Shown here: in pieces, positions 9,284 to 18,301 of the stretch
How positions within the stretch are numbered: position 1 is the stretch's first letter
Layout: each line of letters opens with the position of its first letter
NCBI GenBank assembly: GCA_018268195.1
Contig: JAFDWZ010000008.1
Coordinates: 1-35,326, forward strand
Reading direction: 5' to 3'
DNA from: Bacteroidota bacterium
GTDB taxonomy: Bacteria > Bacteroidota > Bacteroidia > AKYH767-A > OLB10
DNA: 35,326 nucleotides
Position numbers and translations under genes: made by a program
The notes under the pieces: generated by a model
The model's input: the letters and a program-made list of their open reading frames with translations, nothing else
Database searches by the model: none
Told to the model about the DNA's origin: nothing

Positions 9284-10132
9284 ATGAAAAAGTTTCTGGT
9301 TCTTACTGCGATAATGTTCATTGCCTTGTGCATTAAATCGAATGCTCAGAATGTATTGGACGGAGTATATGTGAAAGAACATAATCCTACACGTCAGGTG
9401 ATTCCGTATGCATTCCTCAGAGAGGCAGATGTAATGTGGGCTAAGCGTGTATGGGAAGTAATTGACCTGAAGCAAAAAATAAATCTGCCATTGCGTTTCC
9501 CCCGTGAAGGTGATACCAAGGACAGAAAAAGTCTCATTGAGGTAATTATGGATGCTATTCAGGAAGGATCTTTAACAGCATATAATTACACAGATGACGA
9601 GTTTACTACTCCTATGACAATGGAAGAATTTAAAAAGATAGGTAATGCCGGTATGGACACGATTCAGATTGTGGATCCGGATCCACCTTATCTTACCAGA
9701 GATTCTGCCATTGAACGTGTGTTTTCAAGAGATAAAGTAGTTGCCTATCGTATCAAGGAAGACTGGTTTTTTGATAAACAACGCTCCGTAATGGAATGTA
9801 GAATTTATGGAATTGCACCACTGATGCTTGCTGAAGATGAGAACGGAAATGTGAGAGAAGGAAATATTCTGAAGCCAATATTCTGGATTTACTATCCTGA
9901 AGCACGTAAACTGTTTGTGAATGCTGAAGCGTTTAATCGTGAGAATGATTCCGAGCGCAGAACTTTTGATGATATCTTTCAGAAGAGAATGTTCAACAGT
10001 TATATCATTAAAGAATCTAACGTTTATAACAGACGTATAGAAGATTATAAAACAGGATTAGATGCTTTATTGGAAGCTGACAGAATAAAAACACAGATCA
10101 TCAACCTCGAACATGATATGTGGGAATATTAA
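9284..10132 (+). CDS. gldN: T9SS ring protein GldN/PorN
   Basis: The 282-residue precursor has a signal peptide ending near KSNAQ (residue 22). Family signatures follow in order: VLDGVYVKEHNPTRQVIPY (24-42), LREADVMWAKRVWEVIDL (45-62), the YRIKEDWFFD motif (155-164), RIYGIAP (173-179) and FWIYYPEARKLFVN (200-213). PorN/GldN binds PorK/GldK in the periplasmic ring. It is the last gene of the gldKLMN series, has a strong Shine-Dalgarno, and is followed by a strong hairpin terminator. There is no adjacent gldO duplicate, but a distant relative may lie at 19369. Confidence 0.95.
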   Translation: MKKFLVLTAIMFIALCIKSNAQNVLDGVYVKEHNPTRQVIPYAFLREADVMWAKRVWEVIDLKQKINLPLRFPREGDTKDRKSLIEVIMDAIQEGSLTAYNYTDDEFTTPMTMEEFKKIGNAGMDTIQIVDPDPPYLTRDSAIERVFSRDKVVAYRIKEDWFFDKQRSVMECRIYGIAPLMLAEDENGNVREGNILKPIFWIYYPEARKLFVNAEAFNRENDSERRTFDDIFQKRMFNSYIIKESNVYNRRIEDYKTGLDALLEADRIKTQIINLEHDMWEY

Positions 10133-10155
10133 GTATTCCGGAAAATTAATTTAGT

Positions 10156-10188
10156 AAAGAGGCGGTCTGGATTCCAGACCGCCTCTTT
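10156..10188. terminator. Bidirectional intrinsic terminator between gldN and alaS
   Basis: Two perfect 16-base arms (AAAGAGGCGGTCTGGA and its complement) are separated by one base, giving a very stable hairpin with a tight loop. A/T runs flank both sides, so it can end both convergent genes. Its stem base is shared with the hairpin at 21929-21964. Confidence 0.9.
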
Positions 10189-10190
10189 CG

Positions 10191-12788
10191 TTATATAACA
10201 CTTAGCGCATCATCAAAGGCCTGATTAATTCCTGAAATGTTTTTTCCGCCTGCAGTAGCGTAAAATGCCTGACCACCACCACCACCATCAATATGTTTTG
10301 ATATTTTTCTGATGATATCTGCGGCATTCCATTTGCGCTCCTGAACCAGATTGTCGGAGAGTATAAGAGAAAGCATGATTTTGTCCTTAGAAGTAAATGC
10401 TAAAAGGATAAATGCATTCTGCAATTGATTGCGCATTTCGAATGAAATGTTTTTTACCGCATCAGCATGATCTAATTCAATTTTTTCTGCTATAACGTTT
10501 ATTCCGTTTTTAATCTGAACTTTCTTCAGCAACTCCGCTTTTAGATGTTGTGCTTTTTCATGAACCATTTCGTTCAGTTGTTTTTGCAACTGTTCGTTTT
10601 CATCTATCAGACTTTTGACTTTAACTACAACGTCTTTTGGATGTTTCAGCGTGTTCTTGATTGCATTAAGTTGTTCAATCTGTGAGTCAATATATTTTTC
10701 GGCACCCGAAGATGTGAATGCTTCAATACGTCTTACACCTGCAGCAACAGCACTTTCGCTTACAACTTTAAAAAGACCTATTTGCCCTGTTGCCTTAACA
10801 TGTGTGCCACCGCAAAGTTCCATACTGTATTTCGGGTCAAAGGTGATTACCCGTACAAAATCACCATATTTTTCGCCAAACAAAGCTGTTGCTCCCATTG
10901 CTTTGGCTTGTTCAATGGGTATGTTTCTTTTTTCGTCTAATAAAATATTTTCACGAATTTTTTCATTTACCAGGTATTCTATTTGCTGAATTTCTTCGTC
11001 AGTAACCTTAGCAAAATGCGAAAAATCAAATCGTGTATATTGGTCATTTACCAGGGAGCCTTTCTGTGCTACATGCGGCCCTAATATTCTTTTCAGAGCA
11101 GAGTGCATAAGGTGTGTAGCACTGTGATTGGAAGTGATTAACTTTCTTCTGTCTGAATTTACCTGAGCCTTAAATGTAGAAGTTAAGTCTGCAGGAAGTT
11201 TATCAACGATATGAATTATCAGGTTGTTCTCTTTTTGTGTGTCAGTTACAGGAATTTTCTCTGCTCCGGATTCAAGAACTCCTATGTCGCCTACCTGTCC
11301 GCCACTTTCAGCATAAAAGGGAGTAACATTGAGCACAATCTGATATTGTGTTTTGTTTTTTGTTTTAATTTTTCTGTACTTTACAATATGCGATTCGCAG
11401 TTTAAAGAATCATATCCTATAAACTGAGTTTCATCATCTGTAAGTACTACCCAATCATCCGTATCAACAGCCGAAGCAGCGCGCGAGCGTTCTTTTTGTT
11501 GTTCAAGACATTTATGAAATTCATCCATGTCCACAGTCATATTTCGCTCACGTGCTATGAGTTGTGTGAGGTCAATAGGAAAGCCATAGGTATCGTAAAG
11601 TTCAAATGCAAAGGCACCATCAACAGTTCTATTAGAATATTGATCAAACCGTTTGATTCCTGTTTCAAGTGTTCGGAGAAAGGATAGTTCTTCTTCGCGA
11701 ATTACTTTCTGTACAAAATCTCTTTGCGCATCAAGTTCGGGAAACACTTCTTTAAACTGATCAGCAATTAAGGGTGTGAGCCTGTTGAGGAAAGGGTCTT
11801 TAATGTTTAAAAATGTAAAGGCATAACGAACGGCTCTTCTCAATATTCTGCGAATGACGTAACCTGCCTTGGTGTTGGAAGGTAATTGTCCGTCAGCAAT
11901 GGTAAACGCAATGGCTCGTATGTGATCGGCCATAACCCTCATGGCTATATCTGTTTTTTCATTGCTTCCGTATTTTATTCCGCAAATCGATTCGATGTAA
12001 TTGATGGTTGGCTGGAAAACATCGGTATCGTAATTGGATTGTTTTTGTTGTATTGCCATACACAGCCTTTCGAATCCCATACCTGTGTCCACATGTTTTG
12101 CAGGAAGTTTTTCGAGCGACCCATCAGCCTTACGGTTAAACTCCATAAATACATTATTCCATATTTCAATCACCAGCGGATGTCCGGAGTTTACTATTTG
12201 TTTTCCATCGGTTTTTTTTCTTTCATCATCCTGTCGCAGGTCAATATGTATTTCAGAGCAGGGGCCACAAGGGCCGGTATCTCCCATTTCCCAGAAGTTA
12301 TCTTTCTTATTCCCCATTAAAATGCGGTCTTCAGGAATGTGTTTTTTCCAGCAGTTGAAAGCTTCCTGATCCAAAGGCAGATTTTCTTTTTTATCTCCTT
12401 CAAAAACGGTTACATATAGTCTGTCTTTCGGAAGTTTATAGACATCTGTCAGCAACTCCCAAGCCCAGGCAATTGCTTCCTCCTTAAAATAATCGCCAAA
12501 ACTCCAGTTGCCCAACATTTCAAACATAGTGTGATGATAGGTGTCAACACCCACTTCTTCAAGATCATTATGCTTGCCTGAAACGCGAAGGCATTTTTGA
12601 GTATCTGCAACACGCTTGTATTTGGCAGGTTGGTTGCCTAAAAACCAGTCTTTAAACTGATTCATGCCCGCATTGGTAAACATCAGGGTTGGGTCGTTCT
12701 TTACCACTATAGGAGCAGAGGGAACAATGTGATGTTGCTTAGAAGCAAAAAAATCAAGGAATGTTTTACGGATTTCTGAAGATGTCAT
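10191..12788 (-). CDS. alaS: Alanine-tRNA ligase
   Basis: The 865-residue enzyme charges tRNA-Ala. The class II catalytic core starts at once (SSEIRKTFLDFFASKQHHIVPS; FTNAGMNQFKDWFLG). The editing domain zinc motifs are H555 and H559 in NHSATH, and C659 and H663 in CGGTH. The C-Ala/DHHA1 domain ends with DGGGGGQAFYATAGG, somewhat diverged from the commoner form of this glycine loop. Length is normal for the family. It converges on gldN with a shared terminator. The upstream region shows TAAGTTTT (one mismatch to the -7 box) but no convincing promoter. Confidence 0.97.
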   Translation of the reverse strand: MTSSEIRKTFLDFFASKQHHIVPSAPIVVKNDPTLMFTNAGMNQFKDWFLGNQPAKYKRVADTQKCLRVSGKHNDLEEVGVDTYHHTMFEMLGNWSFGDYFKEEAIAWAWELLTDVYKLPKDRLYVTVFEGDKKENLPLDQEAFNCWKKHIPEDRILMGNKKDNFWEMGDTGPCGPCSEIHIDLRQDDERKKTDGKQIVNSGHPLVIEIWNNVFMEFNRKADGSLEKLPAKHVDTGMGFERLCMAIQQKQSNYDTDVFQPTINYIESICGIKYGSNEKTDIAMRVMADHIRAIAFTIADGQLPSNTKAGYVIRRILRRAVRYAFTFLNIKDPFLNRLTPLIADQFKEVFPELDAQRDFVQKVIREEELSFLRTLETGIKRFDQYSNRTVDGAFAFELYDTYGFPIDLTQLIARERNMTVDMDEFHKCLEQQKERSRAASAVDTDDWVVLTDDETQFIGYDSLNCESHIVKYRKIKTKNKTQYQIVLNVTPFYAESGGQVGDIGVLESGAEKIPVTDTQKENNLIIHIVDKLPADLTSTFKAQVNSDRRKLITSNHSATHLMHSALKRILGPHVAQKGSLVNDQYTRFDFSHFAKVTDEEIQQIEYLVNEKIRENILLDEKRNIPIEQAKAMGATALFGEKYGDFVRVITFDPKYSMELCGGTHVKATGQIGLFKVVSESAVAAGVRRIEAFTSSGAEKYIDSQIEQLNAIKNTLKHPKDVVVKVKSLIDENEQLQKQLNEMVHEKAQHLKAELLKKVQIKNGINVIAEKIELDHADAVKNISFEMRNQLQNAFILLAFTSKDKIMLSLILSDNLVQERKWNAADIIRKISKHIDGGGGGQAFYATAGGKNISGINQAFDDALSVI

Positions 12789-12880
12789 GTACCTGATACT
12801 AAAAATTAAAAACTTAATGACTTTTGGTCAATATTGTGTGAAATTAAAATGTGATTAATGTATGATAAATAATGAATGCA

Positions 12881-12888
12881 TATATTTG
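12881..12888 (+). promoter_or_regulatory. -7 element of the M23 peptidase promoter
   Basis: TATATTTG is a perfect TAnnTTTG match 32 bases before the ATG at 12921. It lies inside the longer frame opening at 12876, so a transcript starting here could not use that upstream ATG. No TTG is seen at the usual distance. Confidence 0.45.
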
Positions 12889-12920
12889 CTAACAGCGTCA
12901 CAAAAATACATTTTAACAAG

Positions 12921-13892
12921 ATGGCAAAAGCCAAATATTATTTTAATACCCATTCACTGAAATATGAAAAGGTGATAGTGCCTTTCAGGCGAAGGTTTTT
13001 GGGTGTGTTGGGATGGCTTGCAACAGCTTTGGTATTTAGTTCCATAATTATTGCTCTGGCGTATCAGTTTTTAGATTCGCCTAAGGAGAAGCAACTGAAA
13101 CGCGAAATAGGTGTGATGTCTCTTCAGTATGAAATTCTGCAGCAGCGAATGAGCATGATGGAGAAAGTAATGAAAGACCTTCAGCAGAATGATGATAATA
13201 TTTATAGGGTGATTTTTGAGGCCGATCCCATTCCTCAAAGTGTGAGGCAGGCAGGTTATGGTGGAGTTGAACGTTACAAAATTCTGAAAGGGTATGATAA
13301 TTCTTCCCTCATCATTGAAACTACCAAACAATTAGATAATCTGATGAGGCAGGCTTATGTTCAATCCAAATCTTTTGATGAAGTATTTGAAATGGCAAAG
13401 AATAAGAAGGAACTATTGGCATCCATACCGGGAATTCAACCTGTTAGCAATAAAGATTTAACCAAAATTGCCTCTGGATTTGGTTACAGAATTCACCCTA
13501 TTTATAAGACAAGTAAGTTGCATACAGGCTTAGATTTTGCTGCACCTACAGGAACAGAAATATATGCTACAGGAAATGGAGTTGTTGAAAAGGTGGAACG
13601 GGAAGGACGAGGGTATGGTAACAATGTAGAAATTAATCATGGATTTGGCTATGAAACATTGTACGCCCACATGAGCAGAATTATTGTACGTCCCGGACAA
13701 AAGGTTATAAGAGGCCAGATAATAGGATTTGTAGGAAGCACAGGAAGCAGTACAGGACCGCATTGCCACTACGAAGTTATTAGAAATGGCAATAAAATAG
13801 ATCCGATTAATTACTTCTTTAATGACCTCTCACCGGAACAATATGAACAGGTGTTGGAAATTTCTTCAAAATATAATCAATCATTCGATTAA
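12921..13892 (+). CDS. Membrane-anchored M23 family metallopeptidase (LytM type)
   Basis: The 323-residue protein is predicted to cleave or regulate cleavage of peptidoglycan cross-bridges in the periplasm. The order is: a short basic N-terminus starting MAKAKYYFNTHSLKYEKV, one membrane helix (about 25-48), a coiled-coil region (about 52-85), and a C-terminal LytM domain with H201 and D205 (KLHTGLDF), H250 (YAHMS) and H281/H283 (GPHCHYEV). All zinc and catalytic positions look intact. I prefer the ATG at 12921 to the one at 12876 because the latter precedes a perfect -7 box and adds an odd N-terminal extension. It diverges from alaS and is followed 30 bases later by a MerR gene. Confidence 0.92.
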   Translation: MAKAKYYFNTHSLKYEKVIVPFRRRFLGVLGWLATALVFSSIIIALAYQFLDSPKEKQLKREIGVMSLQYEILQQRMSMMEKVMKDLQQNDDNIYRVIFEADPIPQSVRQAGYGGVERYKILKGYDNSSLIIETTKQLDNLMRQAYVQSKSFDEVFEMAKNKKELLASIPGIQPVSNKDLTKIASGFGYRIHPIYKTSKLHTGLDFAAPTGTEIYATGNGVVEKVEREGRGYGNNVEINHGFGYETLYAHMSRIIVRPGQKVIRGQIIGFVGSTGSSTGPHCHYEVIRNGNKIDPINYFFNDLSPEQYEQVLEISSKYNQSFD

Positions 13893-13897
13893 ATTTG
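13890..13897 (+). promoter_or_regulatory. Possible -7 element for the MerR gene
   Basis: TAAATTTG is a perfect TAnnTTTG match that overlaps the stop codon of the M23 gene and lies 25 bases before the MerR ATG. No TTG is seen at 17-23 bases upstream. Confidence 0.35.
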
Positions 13898-13922
13898 CGT
13901 ACAACTCTGTCGGATTGATAAA

Positions 13923-14276
13923 ATGCAGGATGACGATTTAAATATAGAAAAACTCTATTACAGTATTGGTGAGGTGGCTGCCATGTTTCAGGTTAATGCT
14001 TCGCTACTTCGCTTTTGGGAAAAAGAGTTTACAATTTTAAATCCAAGGAAAAATACAAAGGGCGACAGACATTATACTCAAAAAGATATTGAATCATTCA
14101 GAGTTATTTATCAGTTGGTGAAAGAAAAGGGTTTTACCTTGAATGGTGCAAAACAATACCTCAAAGGCCATAAGAAGGCTGAGATTGCCGCTGAAACTAC
14201 CGATTCGTCTGTGCAGATAAAAGAATCACTGCAAAGCCTGAAACAATTTTTGCAGGAAATAAAAAACAAGATTTAG
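13923..14276 (+). CDS. Short MerR-family transcription regulator
   Basis: The 117-residue protein is a single MerR-type winged helix: YYSIGEVAAMFQVNASLLRFWEKEF (about 12-36), then the wing region NPRKNTKGDRHYTQKDIESFRVI and the second helix pair with LVKEKGFTLNGAKQYLKGH. A short C-terminal helix (KESLQSLKQFLQEIKNKI) could serve for dimer formation. There is no effector domain and no cysteine cluster, so no ligand can be proposed. It follows the M23 peptidase gene with a 30-base gap; whether it controls that gene is unknown. Confidence 0.85.
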   Translation: MQDDDLNIEKLYYSIGEVAAMFQVNASLLRFWEKEFTILNPRKNTKGDRHYTQKDIESFRVIYQLVKEKGFTLNGAKQYLKGHKKAEIAAETTDSSVQIKESLQSLKQFLQEIKNKI

Positions 14277-14325
14277 AAATTTACTTTGGAGATACGTTTT
14301 ATATAATTTAAAAGCAGAACGATCT

Positions 14326-16113
14326 TTAATCAAGCTTAAGCACAGCAAGAAATGCCTGTTGTGGGATTTCTACACTTCCTACCTGACGCATCCGTTTTTT
14401 ACCTTCTTTTTGTTTTTCCAGGAGTTTACGTTTTCGCGAAATATCACCTCCGTAACATTTGGCAGTAACATCTTTTCTGATGGCCTTTACCGTTTCGCGA
14501 GCTATAATTTTTGCACCGATACTTGCCTGGATAATGATTTCAAATTGCTGACGTGTGATGAGTTCTTTTAATTTTTCGCAAATCTTTTTTCCGAAGGTAT
14601 ATGAGTGGTCGCGGTGTATAAGTGCCGACAGAGCATCTACCGGTTCGCCATTTAGTCGGATATCTAATTTAACAAGGTCGCTGGTCTGATAGCCTATAGG
14701 ATGATAGTCAAAAGATGCATATCCTTTAGAAACAGATTTCAGTTTGTCGTAAAAGTCGAAAACAATTTCGGCAAGTGGCATTTCAAACATCAGTTCCACA
14801 CGATCGGTGGTAAGATAATTCTGACCTGTTATCACTCCGCGTTTGTTGATGCAAAGTGTCATGATGGAGCCTATAAATTCAGACTTGGTGATAATTTGAG
14901 CTTTGATGTATGGCTCTTCAATACGCTCCATCTTACTGGGGTCGGGGAAATCACTTGGGTTGTGAATTTCATATTGGTCGCCATTGGTCAGATAAGCTTT
15001 GTATGACACGTTGGGTACGGTAGTAATTACCGTCATGTTAAATTCGCGTTCGAGGCGCTCCTGAATAATTTCCATGTGCAGCATACCTAGGAAACCGCAA
15101 CGGAAACCAAACCCAAGTGCTGCTGATGATTCAGGTTCAAAAACTAAAGAAGCATCATTGAGTTGTAATTTCTCCATGGACGAACGAAGCTCTTCATAGT
15201 CTTCGGTATCTACCGGATAAATTCCGGCAAAAACCATAGGTTTTACATCTTCAAAACCGGCTATGGCTTCCGTACATGGATTTTCCAATGTAGTTATGGT
15301 ATCACCCACTTTTACTTCTTTGGCATTTTTAATACCGGTGATGATGTAACCTACATTTCCGGTGCCTATGGTTTTCATAGGAAATTTTTCAAGTTTCAAA
15401 ATGCCTATTTCTTCAGCAATGTAGTCATTATCTGTAGCAACAAACTTTACTCGTTCTCCACTTTTTATTTCACCTTCAATCACTTTAAAATAGGCGATAA
15501 TACCTCTGAAAGAGTTGTAAACTGAGTCGAAAATTAATGCTTTTAAAGGGGCTTTAGGATTTCCTTTGGGAGCCGGTATGCGATGAACAATTTCCTTTAA
15601 GATTTCATGTACGCCCATTCCTGTTTTACCACTTGCGGCCATGATTTCTTCGCGCTTGCATCCTAATAAATCCACTATCTGATCCTTCACAAGTTCAGGT
15701 TCGGCACTAGGAAGGTCAATCTTGTTCAATACAGGAATGATGGTAAGGTCATGCTCCAGAGCCAAATAAAGATTGCTGATGGTTTGCGCCTGAATACCTT
15801 GAGCGGCATCTACAATTAACAGTGCTCCTTCGCAGGCCGCAATGCTCCGCGATACTTCGTACGAAAAATCAACGTGTCCGGGGGTATCAATCAGGTTGAG
15901 GGTATATTTTTTTCCGTCCAGCGTATAATCCATCTGGATGGCGTGGCTTTTTATGGTAATACCTCTTTCGCGCTCAAGGTCCATGTCGTCCAGTACCTGC
16001 GCCTGCATTTGTTGTTTACTCAGTGTGTTGGTATATTCCAAAAGGCGATCGGCAAGTGTGCTTTTACCATGATCAATATGGGCGATGATGCAAAAATTTC
16101 TGATATTTTCCAT
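14326..16113 (-). CDS. lepA: Elongation factor 4 (LepA), ribosome back-translocase GTPase
   Basis: The 595-residue GTPase acts on the ribosome. The G domain opens with [19 protein letters not shown] (P-loop AHIDHGKST at 11-19), then DTPGHVDF and NKIDLP. EF-G-like domains follow, and the LepA-specific C-terminal end is present ([20 protein letters not shown]). I chose the ATG at 16113: it gives the family's usual N-terminus and length, and the -7 box at 16121-16128 lies just upstream. The longer frame from 16140 would add MEKSYFCNP, probably not translated. It converges with the MerR gene; I see no clear hairpin in the 49-base gap. Confidence 0.96.
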   Translation of the reverse strand: MENIRNFCIIAHIDHGKSTLADRLLEYTNTLSKQQMQAQVLDDMDLERERGITIKSHAIQMDYTLDGKKYTLNLIDTPGHVDFSYEVSRSIAACEGALLIVDAAQGIQAQTISNLYLALEHDLTIIPVLNKIDLPSAEPELVKDQIVDLLGCKREEIMAASGKTGMGVHEILKEIVHRIPAPKGNPKAPLKALIFDSVYNSFRGIIAYFKVIEGEIKSGERVKFVATDNDYIAEEIGILKLEKFPMKTIGTGNVGYIITGIKNAKEVKVGDTITTLENPCTEAIAGFEDVKPMVFAGIYPVDTEDYEELRSSMEKLQLNDASLVFEPESSAALGFGFRCGFLGMLHMEIIQERLEREFNMTVITTVPNVSYKAYLTNGDQYEIHNPSDFPDPSKMERIEEPYIKAQIITKSEFIGSIMTLCINKRGVITGQNYLTTDRVELMFEMPLAEIVFDFYDKLKSVSKGYASFDYHPIGYQTSDLVKLDIRLNGEPVDALSALIHRDHSYTFGKKICEKLKELITRQQFEIIIQASIGAKIIARETVKAIRKDVTAKCYGGDISRKRKLLEKQKEGKKRMRQVGSVEIPQQAFLAVLKLD

Positions 16114-16120
16114 TGGATTG

Positions 16121-16128
16121 CAAAAATA
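16121..16128 (-). promoter_or_regulatory. -7 element of the lepA promoter
   Basis: On the minus strand this reads TATTTTTG, a perfect match to TAnnTTTG, ending 7 bases before the ATG at 16113. If used, the lepA mRNA would have only a few leader bases or none. Confidence 0.45.
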
Positions 16129-16272
16129 GCTTTTTTCCACTCAGCGTAAGAGATTTCTATTGCTGTTTAATAAAAAAATATTGGAAATTATACTGCTTCA
16201 TGAACTCTTTTTCAGGAACAGGATGTGTTCAATTTTGAAATGTGGACAGATTAGGAGAATTTAGCTGCCTGT

Positions 16273-18294
16273 ATGAATAGTTTTTACGGGTTGATTAGGA
16301 GTATGCGGCAAAAGTTTATGGTTTTGGCAATAGTGTTGGGAGCTATGTTGGGGTTTAATTACTGTTCAACAGAAAAAAAACCTGCATGGCCAATACTTAG
16401 CAGCTATGCGAGCCTGAATGATACGGTCAAGTACGTAGGAAAGGAAACCTGCCAAAGCTGTCATGCTGATATATATGAATCCTTTATGCATACAGGAATG
16501 GGGATGTCATTTGATGTTGCAACACATAAAAAATCATCGGCAGAATTTACACATGCGGTAATTTTTGATAAGTACAGAGATTTTTATTATCATCCTTATT
16601 GGAAAGATGATTCACTGCATTTACTTGAATATCGTTTGCAAGGAAGGGATACGATTTACCGTCAGGATGTAACCATTAGTTATATCATTGGTTCAGGACA
16701 GCACACCAATTCGCATATTATTAGCACCAACGGTTACCTCAATCAGGCTCCTGCAACATTTTATACCCAGAAGGGAGAGTGGCATTTGCCTCCGGGATTT
16801 GAAGACGGGCACAATACCAGGTTCTCACGTATCATAGGTCTTGAATGTATGTCGTGCCATAACAGCTATCCTGATTTTGTGATGGGATCTGAAAATAAAT
16901 TCAGAAAAGTTGAAACAGGAATAGGTTGTGAGCGATGCCATGGTCCGGGTGAATATCATGTGCAACAAAAAATGTCAGGCTTGGTAGTGGATACAGCCAC
17001 AGCTATTGATTACTCCATTGTAAATCCTGCAAAACTTTCTATCAATTTGCAGTTAGATGTTTGTCAGCGTTGCCATTTGCAGGGTAATGCAGTGCTGAAT
17101 AGTGGAAAATCGTTTTATGATTTTAAGCCGGGGATGAAACTCAGTGATGTGATGAATGTGTTTACTCCCGTTTATGATGGACGAAGCAGCGAACATATCA
17201 TGGCATCGCATGTGGAAAGGCTGAAACAGAGCAGGTGTTTTATTGAAACTACGCGTCAGGTAGAACAACAGAAGGGATTTGAAAAACTTTTGAAACCTTA
17301 TAGCAAGGCGCTCACCTGTGTTACCTGTCATAATCCGCATGTGAGTGTGAAAGTTACAGAAAAGGAACACTTTAATAATGTATGTAAAAATTGCCATGGT
17401 CCGGAGCGGACAGAGTGTACTGAAAAAACAGAAGTGCGTCTTGCAGCAGCTGATAATTGTGTGAGTTGCCATATGCCTTTTTCGGGCACAACAGATATAC
17501 CGCATGTGAGCGTACATGATCATAAAATAAGTATTCCTCATCCTGAACTGAAACAGAGTGAAAAAGTGTTCAAGGGAATAGCCTGCATCAACAATCCATC
17601 AGCAGATGCACTTACCAAAGCCAGAGCATTCGCATTGTACTTCGAAAAATTTGATTTCGATAAGTCGGTATTGGATTCAGCATTAAAATACATTCCGCAC
17701 AATACCGTGCAGCAGCGTTCGGCTAATGCTACCGATTTAATACATGTGTGGTATTTGCGTAGTGATTTTAATAGCATTGCCTCCTTACTCGCAGAGAATC
17801 CTGACTTGCTTGAACGTTACCATTCTCAGAGTTATTCAAATTCAGATGCATGGACTTGTTATCGCATAGGAGCTGCAATGCAAGGGTTGAATAAATTAAA
17901 TGAAGCTCTGAAGTTTTATCAACGCGCAGTGCAACTGGCCCCTTATCATCTGGATGTACTCAACAAATATGCTATTGTGCTTTCAGCAACAGGTAATGTT
18001 AAAGAAGCTAAGTATTATTTCGAAAAAATTCTGCAGGAATACCCCCGACATGTCTCTGCACTTACCAATCTGGGTTTTATATATCTCTCAGCTTATCATG
18101 ATGATAAAACTGCAATCGGATATTATAACAAAGCTTTGCAATTAGATCCCGACTATCAGCCTGCACTTATGAACATGGCGGGAGTTTACGTTTTTCAAAA
18201 CAAGAAAAAGGAAGCAATAAACGTTCTAGAAAAAGTAGTTAAACTTGATGCTTCAAATTTACAGGCAAAACAGTTAATACAACAATTGAAATAA
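16273..18294 (+). CDS. Seven-haem c-type cytochrome lipoprotein with C-terminal TPR repeats
   Basis: The 673-residue protein has an N-terminal hydrophobic segment ending in GFNYC (C31), a plausible lipoprotein signal. Seven CxxCH haem sites follow, starting at C60, C192, C219, C264, C349, C371 and C396, with spacing and motifs (GCERCHGPGEYH, TCVTCHNPH, NCVSCHM) like the cytochrome c554/multihaem group. From about residue 520 the protein has tetratricopeptide repeats (AMQGLNKLNEALKFYQRAVQ; GNVKEAKYYFEKILQEYP; AIGYYNKALQLDPDYQPALM). It should be exported and carry haem through Ccm or Ccs maturation. The substrate is unknown. mltG follows 7 bases later. M11 is an alternative start. Confidence 0.88.
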   Translation: MNSFYGLIRSMRQKFMVLAIVLGAMLGFNYCSTEKKPAWPILSSYASLNDTVKYVGKETCQSCHADIYESFMHTGMGMSFDVATHKKSSAEFTHAVIFDKYRDFYYHPYWKDDSLHLLEYRLQGRDTIYRQDVTISYIIGSGQHTNSHIISTNGYLNQAPATFYTQKGEWHLPPGFEDGHNTRFSRIIGLECMSCHNSYPDFVMGSENKFRKVETGIGCERCHGPGEYHVQQKMSGLVVDTATAIDYSIVNPAKLSINLQLDVCQRCHLQGNAVLNSGKSFYDFKPGMKLSDVMNVFTPVYDGRSSEHIMASHVERLKQSRCFIETTRQVEQQKGFEKLLKPYSKALTCVTCHNPHVSVKVTEKEHFNNVCKNCHGPERTECTEKTEVRLAAADNCVSCHMPFSGTTDIPHVSVHDHKISIPHPELKQSEKVFKGIACINNPSADALTKARAFALYFEKFDFDKSVLDSALKYIPHNTVQQRSANATDLIHVWYLRSDFNSIASLLAENPDLLERYHSQSYSNSDAWTCYRIGAAMQGLNKLNEALKFYQRAVQLAPYHLDVLNKYAIVLSATGNVKEAKYYFEKILQEYPRHVSALTNLGFIYLSAYHDDKTAIGYYNKALQLDPDYQPALMNMAGVYVFQNKKKEAINVLEKVVKLDASNLQAKQLIQQLK

Positions 18295-18301
18295 CATCAA
18301 C

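Noticed and set aside
11886..12320. Plus-strand frame of 144 codons inside alaS
   Set aside because: It is a shadow of the conserved AlaRS catalytic region.
17053..17541. Minus-strand frame of 162 codons inside the cytochrome gene
   Set aside because: Its His/Cys-rich look comes from reading the haem motif codons backwards.
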